Origin: Stenotrophomonas tumulicola
Lineage (GTDB): Bacteria > Pseudomonadota > Gammaproteobacteria > Xanthomonadales > Xanthomonadaceae
Assembly: GCF_014117215.1 (NCBI RefSeq)
Contig: NZ_JACGXS010000002.1
Location: 334,200 to 398,199, forward strand
Length of the DNA: 64,000 bases
Direction: 5' to 3'
A program made the position numbers and the translations under genes. This document shows positions 49,956-58,568 of this stretch, in pieces. The first letter of the stretch is position 1, and each line of letters starts with the position of its first letter. Under the pieces are notes generated by a model that did no database searches, was not told the origin of the DNA, and worked only from the letters and a program-made list of their open reading frames with translations.

Positions 49956-50984
49956 ATGTCGCTGCCAGAACCCACCGCCACCTTGATGTTCCGCGAAGCC
50001 GCCGAGTCGGCGGATGTCATCGCCACCCAGTTCGCGCGCAACCACGGGGTGGTGGAGACCCTGGCCGCCAGCCTGCGCGCTGCGCCGCCGCCGTTCGTGG
50101 TGACCTGCGCGCGCGGCAGCTCCGACCACGCCGCCACTTATGCCAAGTACCTGCTGGAGACCCAGTTGGGGCTGGTGGTGGCATCGGCTTCGCCGTCGGT
50201 GGGGTCGGTCTATGCCGCGCCGCTGAAACTGCGTGGTGCGTTGTTCATCGTGATTTCGCAGTCCGGCAAGAGCCCGGACCTGCTGCGCAACGCCGAAGCG
50301 GCCAAGGCGGCAGGCGCGCGCGTGGTGGCGCTGGTCAACGTGGAAGATTCGCCACTGGCACGGCTGGCCGATACGGTGGTTCCCCTGCACGCTGGCGCCG
50401 AGCGCAGCGTGGCAGCGACCAAGAGCTACCTGGCGTCGCTGGCCGCCATACTGCAGCTGGCCGCGTACTGGAAACAGGACAGCGCGCTGCGGACCGCGCT
50501 GGATGCCTTGCCCGATGCGCTGCGGCAAGCCTGGCAGTGTGACTGGAGCACGGTCACCGATGGCCTGGTCGGGGCCGGCAACCTGTTCGTGCTCGGTCGC
50601 GGGCTGGGCCTGGGCGCAGCGCAGGAAGCGGCGTTGAAGTTCAAGGAAACCTGCGGCCTGCACGCCGAGGCGTACAGCTCGGCCGAGGTCAAGCATGGCC
50701 CGATGGCGCTGGTGGGGCCGGGGTTCCCGGTGCTGGCTTTCGCCCAGCCGGATGAAACCGGAGCCGGTACCCGCGCGGTGGCCGACGAGTTTGCCGCGCG
50801 CGGTGCGCAGGTATGGCTGGCCGGCGCCGGCGGTGGCCTGCCGGTTGCCGCTGCGCCCCATCCGTTGTGCGCGCCGTTGCTGACCGTGCAGAGCTTCTAC
50901 CGCGCGATCAATGCGCTGGCACTGCGTCGCGGGCACAACCCGGACCTGCCGCCGCATCTGAACAAGGTGACGGAGACCGTGTGA
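49956..50984 (+). CDS. Glucosamine-6-phosphate deaminase, SIS-domain type (NagB-II)
   Basis: A 342-aa protein with two SIS sugar-phosphate-binding domains, resembling the isomerase half of GlmS without its glutaminase domain. Motifs: TCARGSSDHAATYAKYLLE and VISQSGKSPDLL in SIS-1, and LGRGLGLGAAQEAALKFKET followed by KHGPMALV in SIS-2. NagB-II enzymes convert glucosamine-6-phosphate to fructose-6-phosphate and ammonia. Its placement directly before nagA, with the stop and start sharing one base (tgatg), supports this catabolic role over a GlmS-like one. Confidence 0.92.
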   Translation: MSLPEPTATLMFREAAESADVIATQFARNHGVVETLAASLRAAPPPFVVTCARGSSDHAATYAKYLLETQLGLVVASASPSVGSVYAAPLKLRGALFIVISQSGKSPDLLRNAEAAKAAGARVVALVNVEDSPLARLADTVVPLHAGAERSVAATKSYLASLAAILQLAAYWKQDSALRTALDALPDALRQAWQCDWSTVTDGLVGAGNLFVLGRGLGLGAAQEAALKFKETCGLHAEAYSSAEVKHGPMALVGPGFPVLAFAQPDETGAGTRAVADEFAARGAQVWLAGAGGGLPVAAAPHPLCAPLLTVQSFYRAINALALRRGHNPDLPPHLNKVTETV

Positions 50985-52132
50985 TGAAACAGGTATTGCG
51001 CAATGCCCGCATGCTGGCCGGCGATGAGTTCCGCGATGACCTGGCGCTGGTGATCGAACATGGCCGCATCAGCGAGGTGCTGCCCGACGCGGCGCCAGGA
51101 CTGGGAACGGCAGGCGAACAGATCGACCTGGGCGGTGGATGGCTGTTGCCGGGCTTCATCGACGTGCAGGTCAATGGCGGTGGGGGCGCACTGTTCAACA
51201 ACACCCCGGACGTGGCGACCCTGCGCACCATCGCCGCGGCGCACCGTCGCTTCGGCACCACGGCGCTGCTGCCGACCTTGATCAGCGACGACGTGCAGGT
51301 GATGCGCGCGGCCATTGCCGCGACGCACGATGCGATCACCCAGGCGGTTCCGGGCATCATCGGCATCCATCTGGAAGGCCCGTACATCGCCCCGGCGCGC
51401 AAAGGCACCCACGATGCCAGCAAGTTCCGCGTGCCGGATGCCGACGAAGTGGCGCTGGCTGCTTCGCTGGACAACGGCGTGACCCTGCTGACGCTGGCAC
51501 CGGAACGGGTCCCGCTGGAGACCATCCGTGCGCTGGTGGAGCGCGGGGTGATCGTCGCCGCCGGACATACCGCGGCCAGCTACGAAGAAGTGCGCGCCGG
51601 CCTGGAGGCGGGTATCCGTGGCTTCACCCACCTGTACAACGCGATGTCTCCGTTGCAGGGGCGCGAACCGGGTGCGGTCGGCGCTGCGCTGGAAGACCGC
51701 GACAGCTGGATCGGCATCATCGTCGATGGGGTCCACGTGCACCCCGGCAGCCTGCGCGTGGCGCTGGCGGCCAAGCCACGCGGGCGCCTGCTGCTGGTTA
51801 CCGACGCGATGCCGCCGGTTGGTGCCGACGATCCCAGCTACGAGCTGTATGGCGAGATCATCACCGCGGTGGATGGCGTGGTACGCAACGCCGCCGGCTC
51901 ACTGGCCGGCTCTGCGTTGGACATGGCCACCGCCGTGCGCAACACCGTGAAGCTGCTCGGCCAACCGTTGGCGGAAGCCGCGCGCATGGCCTCGACCTAT
52001 CCTGCGCAGTTCCTCAACCTGGATGACCGGCTGGGCCACATCGCGGAAGGCCACCAGGCCGACCTGGTGCTGCTGGACGATGACCTGCGGGTGCGGGGCA
52101 CGTGGATCGCCGGACAGTACGAAGCTGCATGA
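50984..52132 (+). CDS. nagA: N-acetylglucosamine-6-phosphate deacetylase
   Basis: A 382-aa amidohydrolase that removes acetate from GlcNAc-6-phosphate. Family motifs: GFIDVQVNGGGG (about 60-71), the metal ligand Glu in HLEGPYIAPARKG, AAGHTAASYEE and THLYNAMSPLQGREPG (metal-binding His residues), and TDAMPPVG with the catalytic Asp. The ATG at 50984 overlaps the upstream stop; GTG 50981 is a possible alternative. The stop overlaps the following gene's start (ATGA). Confidence 0.96.
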   Translation: MKQVLRNARMLAGDEFRDDLALVIEHGRISEVLPDAAPGLGTAGEQIDLGGGWLLPGFIDVQVNGGGGALFNNTPDVATLRTIAAAHRRFGTTALLPTLISDDVQVMRAAIAATHDAITQAVPGIIGIHLEGPYIAPARKGTHDASKFRVPDADEVALAASLDNGVTLLTLAPERVPLETIRALVERGVIVAAGHTAASYEEVRAGLEAGIRGFTHLYNAMSPLQGREPGAVGAALEDRDSWIGIIVDGVHVHPGSLRVALAAKPRGRLLLVTDAMPPVGADDPSYELYGEIITAVDGVVRNAAGSLAGSALDMATAVRNTVKLLGQPLAEAARMASTYPAQFLNLDDRLGHIAEGHQADLVLLDDDLRVRGTWIAGQYEAA

Positions 52133-53193
52133 GCCAGGCACGCGGCACCCGGCTGGCCTCGATCGATGCGCTGCGTGGCATCACCGTGGCTGCGATGCTG
52201 CTGGTGAACAACCCCGGTGACTGGGGGCATGTGTATGCCCCTTTGCTGCATGCGGACTGGAATGGCTGCACGCCCACCGACCTGGTATTTCCGTTCTTCC
52301 TGTTCCTGGTCGGCGTATCGATGGCCTTCAGCGTAATGCCGCGCGCGCTTGATGCTGCGGCCCGTCCGGCGCTGGCGCGTGGGGTGCTGCAGCGCGCGCT
52401 GCGCATTCTTGTCGCGGGCGTGCTGTTGCATGCGCTGGCCTGGTGGTTGCTGGACCTGCCGCATTTCAGGTTGTGGGGCGTGCTGCAACGAATCGCATTG
52501 TGCGCCGCGCTGGTCGGGCTGCTGGCGGTTCATGCCGGCAGGCACCTGCAGTGGATCGTGCTGGGGGTGTTGCTGTGCGGTTATGCGGGGTTGCTGCTGG
52601 GCGCCGATACGCTGCAGCCGCTGCTCAATCCGGTCAGTCGGCTGGATACGGTGCTGTTCGCTCCATGGATCTACCAGTACCAGCCCACTACCGGGCTGGG
52701 CCATGACCCCGAGGGGCTGCTCAGTTCGCTGGGCGCCCTGGCCACCACGCTGCTGGGACTGATCGCAGGCCGGATGCTGCGTGGGCAGCGCCTTGGCCAA
52801 CTTGCCGTCCTGGCCATGATGATGCTTGCTGCGGGAACGCTGGCCTCGCTGTGGCTGCCCTTCAACAAGAACCTGTGGACACCTAGCTACGCCTGCTGGA
52901 CCGGTGGCCTGGCCATGCTGGCGTTGCTGGCGATGCATTGGCTGGTCGACCGCCGTGGCTGGCCAGCGTTGGGGCGCCGCTTCGGTGTCAACGCGATCGC
53001 CGCGTACCTGGGGTCCGGCGCCATGGCCCTGGTGCTCATTGCCAGCGGTGCGTGGGGCGCAATGGACGCGGGGCTGGTCGCGCTGCTGGGCGATGCACGC
53101 CTTGCTTCGCTGGCATGCGCGGTGTTGTTTGTGACGCTGTGGTGGTACGCCATGCGCATGCTGGATAGCCGTCGCATTTACCTGAAAATCTGA
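52129..53193 (+). CDS. NagX-type membrane acyltransferase-like protein (HGSNAT/DUF5009 family)
   Basis: A 354-aa polytopic membrane protein with about ten transmembrane segments. The N-terminal RLASIDALRGITVAAMLLVNNPG and following DWNGCTPTDLVFPFFLFLVG are the hallmarks of the heparan-alpha-glucosaminide N-acetyltransferase-like (YeiB/DUF5009) group often called NagX in nag loci. Its biochemical role in bacteria is unsettled; transmembrane acetylation or transport of glucosamine-type sugars has been proposed. It overlaps nagA by four bases and ends the operon. Confidence 0.85.
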   Translation: MSQARGTRLASIDALRGITVAAMLLVNNPGDWGHVYAPLLHADWNGCTPTDLVFPFFLFLVGVSMAFSVMPRALDAAARPALARGVLQRALRILVAGVLLHALAWWLLDLPHFRLWGVLQRIALCAALVGLLAVHAGRHLQWIVLGVLLCGYAGLLLGADTLQPLLNPVSRLDTVLFAPWIYQYQPTTGLGHDPEGLLSSLGALATTLLGLIAGRMLRGQRLGQLAVLAMMMLAAGTLASLWLPFNKNLWTPSYACWTGGLAMLALLAMHWLVDRRGWPALGRRFGVNAIAAYLGSGAMALVLIASGAWGAMDAGLVALLGDARLASLACAVLFVTLWWYAMRMLDSRRIYLKI

Positions 53194-53355
53194 ACGCATT
53201 CAATAACATGGATGCGGCGTGAGAGGCCTGGGTATCAAGGATGTACATTGTCCCCCGACCTGCCTCCAGGACATTGGCAGACACCACGTGGCCAGTCGGC
53301 CTCCCCTCATGCGTGCGTGCTTCGCTGTTTCTGATTTCAGACCAGGAGATGCACG

Positions 53356-56300
53356 ATGTCGTCCGATCGAATCCGCGCAATCGCGCCGTTGTCCCATCCT
53401 CTTTCCTGGCACATCGCCCGCGCGCTACGTTCGGGGGCGCCCTGTGTATTGGGCGCGTTGGTGATGGCCGGTGCGCCACCCGCGCTGGCCGGGTGCGATG
53501 AAACCGCGCCTGTCGCAGGACAGACGGTTACCTGCACCGCTGGTGCCCCCAATCCGCAGACCGTGCCGGTGGCTGCCTCCGGTGCCGCGGGCATCACCGT
53601 CGACGTCGGTGCCGGCGCACAGTTGCAGCAGGCAGGTGCGGGCAGTGCGATCAGCCTGCTGGGTGCGGGTGGCCACCAACTCACCAACCTGGGCACGATC
53701 AGTTCGGCCAGCGGCACGGCGGTGCAGCTGGGAGGCGGCAGCCAGGTGCAGAACGATGGCAGCATCAGCGGCGGCACGGGTACAGGGTTGGTGTTCAGCG
53801 GTGCTGGCGACAGTGTGCTGGTCAATCGCGGGACGATCAGCGGCAGCACCGGCGTTGTGTTCGGCAGCGGCAATGATCGCCTGGAAATGCTGGGGGGAAA
53901 CATCACCGGGGCAGTGCTGCAGGCGGCCGGCGACGATGCGGTGGTGATCCGCGACGGCACCCTGGCCAGCCTCGACCAGGGGGACGGCGCCGACACGCTG
54001 GAAATCAGCGGTGGTAGCGTGACCGGCACGGTGCAGCAGGGCAACGGCATCGACACGTTCCTGATGACGGGCGGGACCATCGGCGCGCTGCTGCAGGGTG
54101 ACAACTACGATTACTTCCGCATGACCGACGGTCGCATCATCGGTGCGTTCGACGACGGTGACTACGCGGAGATGACCGGCGGCCGCATCGGGCGGGTCAA
54201 CATGAAGCTGGACAACAACGTGTTCGACATGTCCGGCGGCACCATCGATGGCAACCTGGTCACCGGTTTCGGCCGCGACACGATCATCCTGTCCGATGGC
54301 TACATCGGCGGCAACATCAGTGTCAGCGGTGGCGATGACAGCGTCACCCTCACCGGCGGTACGGTACGCGGCGAAGTGCGCCTGAGTGTAGGCAACGATG
54401 TGCTGGATTGGAGCGGTGGCGGCGTGGTGCATGGCCTGGTCGATTTCGGCGAGGGCGACGACAGTGCGCGGCTGGCCAACCTCAACCAGGCGCACCTGGG
54501 GGCACTGCCGGGCTTCGATGGTGGGCTGGGCGTGGACACGTTGACGATGGACAACGTGAAAACTACCGGGGTGGCGCGCTATACCGGCTGGGAAAGCATT
54601 GCACTGGCCGACGACAGCCAGATCACTTTCGACGGTACCCTGCAGCTGGGCGACGCCGGCAGCGGTACCGGCACGCTGGATGTGGATGCCACCAGTGCGC
54701 TGTTCGCCAGTGGCACCACGGGCGGCATCTCGGCCTTTGCCGCAGGCGCGCTGGCGACGGTGAACAATGCCGGCCGGATCGACCTGGGCGCCAATGGCAC
54801 CGCCGGCGATCGCTTCACCATTGCGGGCAACTACACCGGTAACGGCGCAGGGCTGTACCTGGATACGGTGCTTGGGGACGACAGTTCGGCCAGTGACCGC
54901 CTGGTGATTTCCGGCGGCACCGCCAGCGGTACAACGGGCATCGGCATCAACAACGCCGGTGGCACCGGTGCCGCCACGCTGGTGGACGGCATCATGGTGG
55001 TGCAGGCCAGCAACGGGGCACGTACCAGCGGCGGCGCGTTCGCGCTGTTCAATCCACTTTCGGCCGGTGCCTACGAGTACTTCCTGTTCAAGGGCGGCGT
55101 CAGTGCAGGCACCGGGGAGAACTGGTACCTGCGCTCGACCCTGGTGGCCAGCGCCACCCCGGCGCCCGCGCCAGATCCGGTAACACCACCGGTCCCGGAT
55201 CCGCCGCCACCGGAAGATCTCGGCACGCCACCGCCGGAGCTGCCGCCGGCACCGCCACCGCCGCCGGACATCAACCCACCCGACGATCCGGATCCGGTCG
55301 CCGCCGAACCTGCGCCACCGCCGGAGCCGGCGGCACCGGATCCGGTACCGCCACCGACCATTGAAGAGCAACCGCCGGTACCGGACGCGGTCGCCGTGGT
55401 GCCGGGTCCATTGGCCATGCCGCCCACGCCCGGCGCACGTCCGTCACAGGCCGAAATAACGCCGATCTACCGGTTGGAGACGCCGGCCTATGCGGTGGTG
55501 CCATCGTTGCTGCGCACGGTGTCGCAGGCCAGCCTGGGCACCTTCCATGAGCGCCAGGGCGAGCAGCGCCTGTTGAATGCACCGGATGGACGTGGCGCCG
55601 CCTGGGGACGGCTGATCGGCAGCAGCGAAGAGCAGCATTGGCAGGGCGATGCGCTGACCGGCTTCGATGGCGACCTGCAGGGCCTGCAGGCAGGTATCGG
55701 CCTGCATACCGGCGGCAGCGAGGCATTTCGCAGCCAGTGGGGACTGTTCGTCGGCCGCACCCGCGCCACCGGCGGCATCAGCGGCCTGGCCTTGGGCTGG
55801 GAAAACGTCCATGTCGGGCAGACACGGCTGGATGACAAGCATGTCGGACTGAGCTGGACCGGTGTCGGTGCGGCAGGCGGCTACATCGACGTGGTGGCGA
55901 TGCAGAGCCGGTACCGCGGCGAGGCATGGTCTTCGCGTGGGCTGGGGATCGACGTGCGTGGCGACGGCACCACCGCGTCGGTGGAAGCGGGCAAGCCGCT
56001 GTTGCGCTTCGGGCAGTCGTCATGGTGGCTGGAGCCCCAGGTGCAGGTGATCTGGCAGCGACAATCGCTGGATGATGCCGCCGATCCGGTGGCCGCCATC
56101 CGCTTCGATGCGGACAACGCGTGGACCGGCCGCGTCGGCGTGCGCCTGGCCGGGGATTACGGCCTGGCCGACAACGGCTGGCAACCCTATTTCAAGCTCA
56201 ACTATTGGAAGACGCTGGACGGCGACAACCGCGTGGACTTCGACAGCAACCGTATCGTGTCCGGGCAGGAAACCAGCGCATGGGAGGTGGGCGTGGGCGT

Positions 56301-56424
56301 TGTCGGACGTTTCAACCGCAACGTGAGCGCCTATGCGGTGGCCGATTACACCCGTGACCTGGAAGACCGCAACCGCGAGCGCAAAGGTATCGAAGGCAAC
56401 ATCGGGCTGCGCTTCGACTGGTAG
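53356..56424 (+). CDS. Classical (type Va) autotransporter
   Basis: A 1022-aa protein. After a long leader with signal peptide (cleavage near ALA-G, residue about 50), the passenger (about 55-600) is a right-handed beta-helix type built from G/D/N-rich repeats such as DGSISGGTG, DRLEMLGGNITG and SVTLTGGTVRG. A Pro-rich linker (about 600-690, 'PPxPDPPPP' runs) leads to the autotransporter beta-barrel (about 730-1022), ending in the consensus aromatic LRFDW. Probably an adhesin or biofilm factor; no protease motif seen. AGGAG lies 10 bases before ATG 53356. The TAG stop is supplied by a SMAG element. Confidence 0.93.
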   Translation: MSSDRIRAIAPLSHPLSWHIARALRSGAPCVLGALVMAGAPPALAGCDETAPVAGQTVTCTAGAPNPQTVPVAASGAAGITVDVGAGAQLQQAGAGSAISLLGAGGHQLTNLGTISSASGTAVQLGGGSQVQNDGSISGGTGTGLVFSGAGDSVLVNRGTISGSTGVVFGSGNDRLEMLGGNITGAVLQAAGDDAVVIRDGTLASLDQGDGADTLEISGGSVTGTVQQGNGIDTFLMTGGTIGALLQGDNYDYFRMTDGRIIGAFDDGDYAEMTGGRIGRVNMKLDNNVFDMSGGTIDGNLVTGFGRDTIILSDGYIGGNISVSGGDDSVTLTGGTVRGEVRLSVGNDVLDWSGGGVVHGLVDFGEGDDSARLANLNQAHLGALPGFDGGLGVDTLTMDNVKTTGVARYTGWESIALADDSQITFDGTLQLGDAGSGTGTLDVDATSALFASGTTGGISAFAAGALATVNNAGRIDLGANGTAGDRFTIAGNYTGNGAGLYLDTVLGDDSSASDRLVISGGTASGTTGIGINNAGGTGAATLVDGIMVVQASNGARTSGGAFALFNPLSAGAYEYFLFKGGVSAGTGENWYLRSTLVASATPAPAPDPVTPPVPDPPPPEDLGTPPPELPPAPPPPPDINPPDDPDPVAAEPAPPPEPAAPDPVPPPTIEEQPPVPDAVAVVPGPLAMPPTPGARPSQAEITPIYRLETPAYAVVPSLLRTVSQASLGTFHERQGEQRLLNAPDGRGAAWGRLIGSSEEQHWQGDALTGFDGDLQGLQAGIGLHTGGSEAFRSQWGLFVGRTRATGGISGLALGWENVHVGQTRLDDKHVGLSWTGVGAAGGYIDVVAMQSRYRGEAWSSRGLGIDVRGDGTTASVEAGKPLLRFGQSSWWLEPQVQVIWQRQSLDDAADPVAAIRFDADNAWTGRVGVRLAGDYGLADNGWQPYFKLNYWKTLDGDNRVDFDSNRIVSGQETSAWEVGVGVVGRFNRNVSAYAVADYTRDLEDRNRERKGIEGNIGLRFDW

Positions 56425-56641
56425 AGCGGGGCCATGCCCCGCTGCTGTTGCGCATGGTGCGCACGGTGGCGGGCATGGGCCGTCACTACCTGGTCCTGCG
56501 CCTGCTGCGCTCGCATCGGGTGCGTTGGCTGCCGGTTCATGGTGGCGGGCATGGCCCGTCACTACCTGGTCCTGCGCCTGCTGCGCTCGCATCGGGTGCG
56601 TTGGCTGCCGGTTCGCGGTGACGGGCATGGCCCGTCACTAC
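56421..56641. repeat. SMAG cluster with a 76-bp triplication
   Basis: GTAG at 56421 (whose TAG is the autotransporter stop) opens an 'agcggggc' element. Three inverted 'tgacgggc'-type elements follow, with CTAC ending at 56489, 56565 and 56641, exactly 76 bases apart, carrying the same spacer (ctggtcctgcgcctgctgcg..). The remainder of the gap to 56753 shows only the ribosome-binding site of the next gene. Confidence 0.9.
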
Positions 56642-56753
56642 CGAAAAGGCATCGGCGTGATTGCCGCACCCGGCGTTCGACAGGCTGACGACGCCATGGG
56701 CTGTTAAAGTCGCGGTATCGATCACGCGTGTGCGCACGCAAGCAGGAGTAGCC

Positions 56754-57188
56754 GTGGAAGCCGAAGCCCCCTTTGAACCGCTGAACGATCTGGAAGTGCG
56801 CCTGGTGCAGGCACAGGACGGAACGCTGCAGGCGCCGGAATTCCTGGACAGCCTGTTGTCCGACCAGGTATTCGTGCTGCTGGACAAGCCGGTCGGGCCG
56901 GACGCCGACTGGGACGAATCGATCAATCCGCTGGTGCTGACCAGCGAAGCCGATGAGCCCATGTTCGCGGTGTTCTCTGCCATCGAGCGTGCGGGCATGT
57001 GGAGCGACCAGTTGCCGCAGTTCGAAAATGCGCTGCAGGTGGAAGTGCGCTGGCTGCTCGGTGCGATCTCCGATGGCGTGGGCCTCGTGCTCAACCCGGG
57101 CTTCGACATCGGCATGGAGATGATCCCCGATGCGGTGGTCCAGCTGAAGCAGCGCGCCGACGCGTTTACCCGCGGCGAAGCACGCTGA
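56754..57188 (+). CDS. SseB-domain protein
   Basis: A 144-aa cytoplasmic protein matching the SseB N-terminal domain: FEPLNDLEVRLVQAQDG, QVFVLLDKPV, and the core LTSEADEPMFAVFSAIERAGMW with the downstream GLVLNPGFDIGMEMIPD. The role of this domain is unknown outside secretion loci. The GTG start at 56754 was chosen because AGGAG lies at 56744-56748; the in-frame extension upstream reads into SMAG DNA. It converges on cca with no spacer: the two stop codons are adjacent. Confidence 0.85.
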   Translation: MEAEAPFEPLNDLEVRLVQAQDGTLQAPEFLDSLLSDQVFVLLDKPVGPDADWDESINPLVLTSEADEPMFAVFSAIERAGMWSDQLPQFENALQVEVRWLLGAISDGVGLVLNPGFDIGMEMIPDAVVQLKQRADAFTRGEAR

Positions 57189-58415
57189 TCAGCGCTGGCG
57201 TGCTGCCGCGATCGCGGCGATGCGCGCCTTCGCCAGGGCCTGGCCGATTGCCGGGCCCTGCAGGTGAGTGGTGTCCAGGTCGCGCGCCTGCACCGACAGT
57301 GCGGCCTGGTGCACGCGTTTGAGGGTATCGCCCTGCGGATAGGTGCTGTCCTCGAAGCCCAGCCGGCCGCGCTTGTCGGCCTCGCAGCACAGCGCGAGGC
57401 GGGCGATGCGTTCCGGCCGCCGCAGCGCATCGCAACGCCCCAGCAGTTCCAGCACGGTGGCATCACGCAGTTCATCGATGCGGTGCACGTTGAGATGCTC
57501 GCGGCACACCGCCTCGGCCAGTTGCTGGTGCTCCACCGGGACCTTCAGCCGCGCGCATAGCGCCTTCAGCGGCTTGATGCCGCGCTGCTCATGCATGATG
57601 TGGCGCGGCCACTCCTCCGGAGGGGTCAGGCCCTTGCCCAGGTCGTGGGTGAGCGCGGCGAAACCGACCATGTCATCGCCAGGCGCCAGCCGTGCGGCCA
57701 TGTCGCTGACCATTTCCTGGTGCACGCCGGTGTCCACTTCCGGGTGGAACTCCGCACGTTGCGGTACGCCGTACAGTGCTTCCAGTTCCGGCAGGATGGG
57801 GCCCAGCGCATGCGCATCGTGCAGGGTGCGCAGGAAGGCGGAGGGGCGTTCGGACGCCAGCGCGCGGCGCAGTTCCTGCCACACCCGTTCGGGGACCAGC
57901 GCATCCAGTTCACCGCTGGCGGCGACCCCGCGCATGAGGGTCATGGTTTCCTCGGCGACGGTGAAGCCCAGTGGTGCGAAGCGGGCCATGAAGCGGGCCG
58001 CACGCAGGACACGCAGTGGATCTTCGACGAAGGCCGGGCCAACGTGGCGCAGCACGCGCTGTTCGATATCCCGCACGCCACCATAGGGATCGACCAGCTG
58101 TCCGGTGTGCTCATCGCAGGCGATGGCATTGATGGTGAAGTCACGGCGCTGCAGGTCTTCTTCCAGCGTCACCGACGGGTCCGCATCGACGACGAACCCG
58201 CGATAGCCGCGCCCGGACTTGCGCTCGGTGCGCGCCAGCGCATATTCCTCGTTGCTGTCCGGGTGCAGGAACACCGGGAAGTCACGGCCGACGGCACGGA
58301 AGCCCTGGTCCTGCATCTGGGCGGGAGTGGCGCCGACGACGACCCAGTCACGGTCGCCGGCAGGACGCTGCAGCAGGCGGTCGCGCACCGCGCCGCCGAC
58401 AAGATAGATCTTCAT
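57189..58415 (-). CDS. cca: CCA-adding tRNA nucleotidyltransferase
   Basis: A 408-aa class II CCA enzyme of gammaproteobacterial type: GGAVRDRLL (about 8-16), the catalytic DxD region in GDRDWVVVG, the [10 protein letters not shown] motif (about 105), then an HD phosphohydrolase domain (HDLGKG about 255). It builds or repairs the CCA end of tRNAs. Met at 58415 was chosen because it fits the family N-terminus ([12 protein letters not shown]), while the upstream extension contains a SMAG element. Confidence 0.97.
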   Translation of the reverse strand: MKIYLVGGAVRDRLLQRPAGDRDWVVVGATPAQMQDQGFRAVGRDFPVFLHPDSNEEYALARTERKSGRGYRGFVVDADPSVTLEEDLQRRDFTINAIACDEHTGQLVDPYGGVRDIEQRVLRHVGPAFVEDPLRVLRAARFMARFAPLGFTVAEETMTLMRGVAASGELDALVPERVWQELRRALASERPSAFLRTLHDAHALGPILPELEALYGVPQRAEFHPEVDTGVHQEMVSDMAARLAPGDDMVGFAALTHDLGKGLTPPEEWPRHIMHEQRGIKPLKALCARLKVPVEHQQLAEAVCREHLNVHRIDELRDATVLELLGRCDALRRPERIARLALCCEADKRGRLGFEDSTYPQGDTLKRVHQAALSVQARDLDTTHLQGPAIGQALAKARIAAIAAARQR

Positions 58416-58499
58416 GCCTGCCATGATACGGCTGGTGGGCGGCGCGCCGACAGCGGCGGCGATGCCCAGGCCGGGGCTACGGTCGCGTTGCCGCTGCGC

Positions 58500-58523
58500 T
58501 CGCCGAGCATGGCTCGGCGCTAC
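58500..58523. repeat. SMAG element upstream of cca
   Basis: An inverted 'gccgagcatggctcggcgctac' element; degenerate partner-like fragments (ctcggcgccac, gctcggcgcg) follow before the slt stop. Confidence 0.75.
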
Positions 58524-58568
58524 GGGGTCGCTCGGCGCCACGGCCGCGGGGCTCGGCGCGGTCGCGGG

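Noticed and set aside
47475..50957. A 1160-aa minus-strand ORF opposite the nag operon
   Set aside because: It overlaps four well-supported genes, is low-complexity (Arg/Gln/His-rich), has no recognisable domain and follows from the high G+C of the opposite strand.
53425..55371. A 648-aa minus-strand ORF inside the autotransporter
   Set aside because: Arises opposite the repetitive passenger; the composition is typical of a GC shadow and there is no start signal or motif.
58416..58541. N-terminal extension of cca
   Set aside because: The extension is a translated SMAG element and the family N-terminus begins at the [12 protein letters not shown] start.
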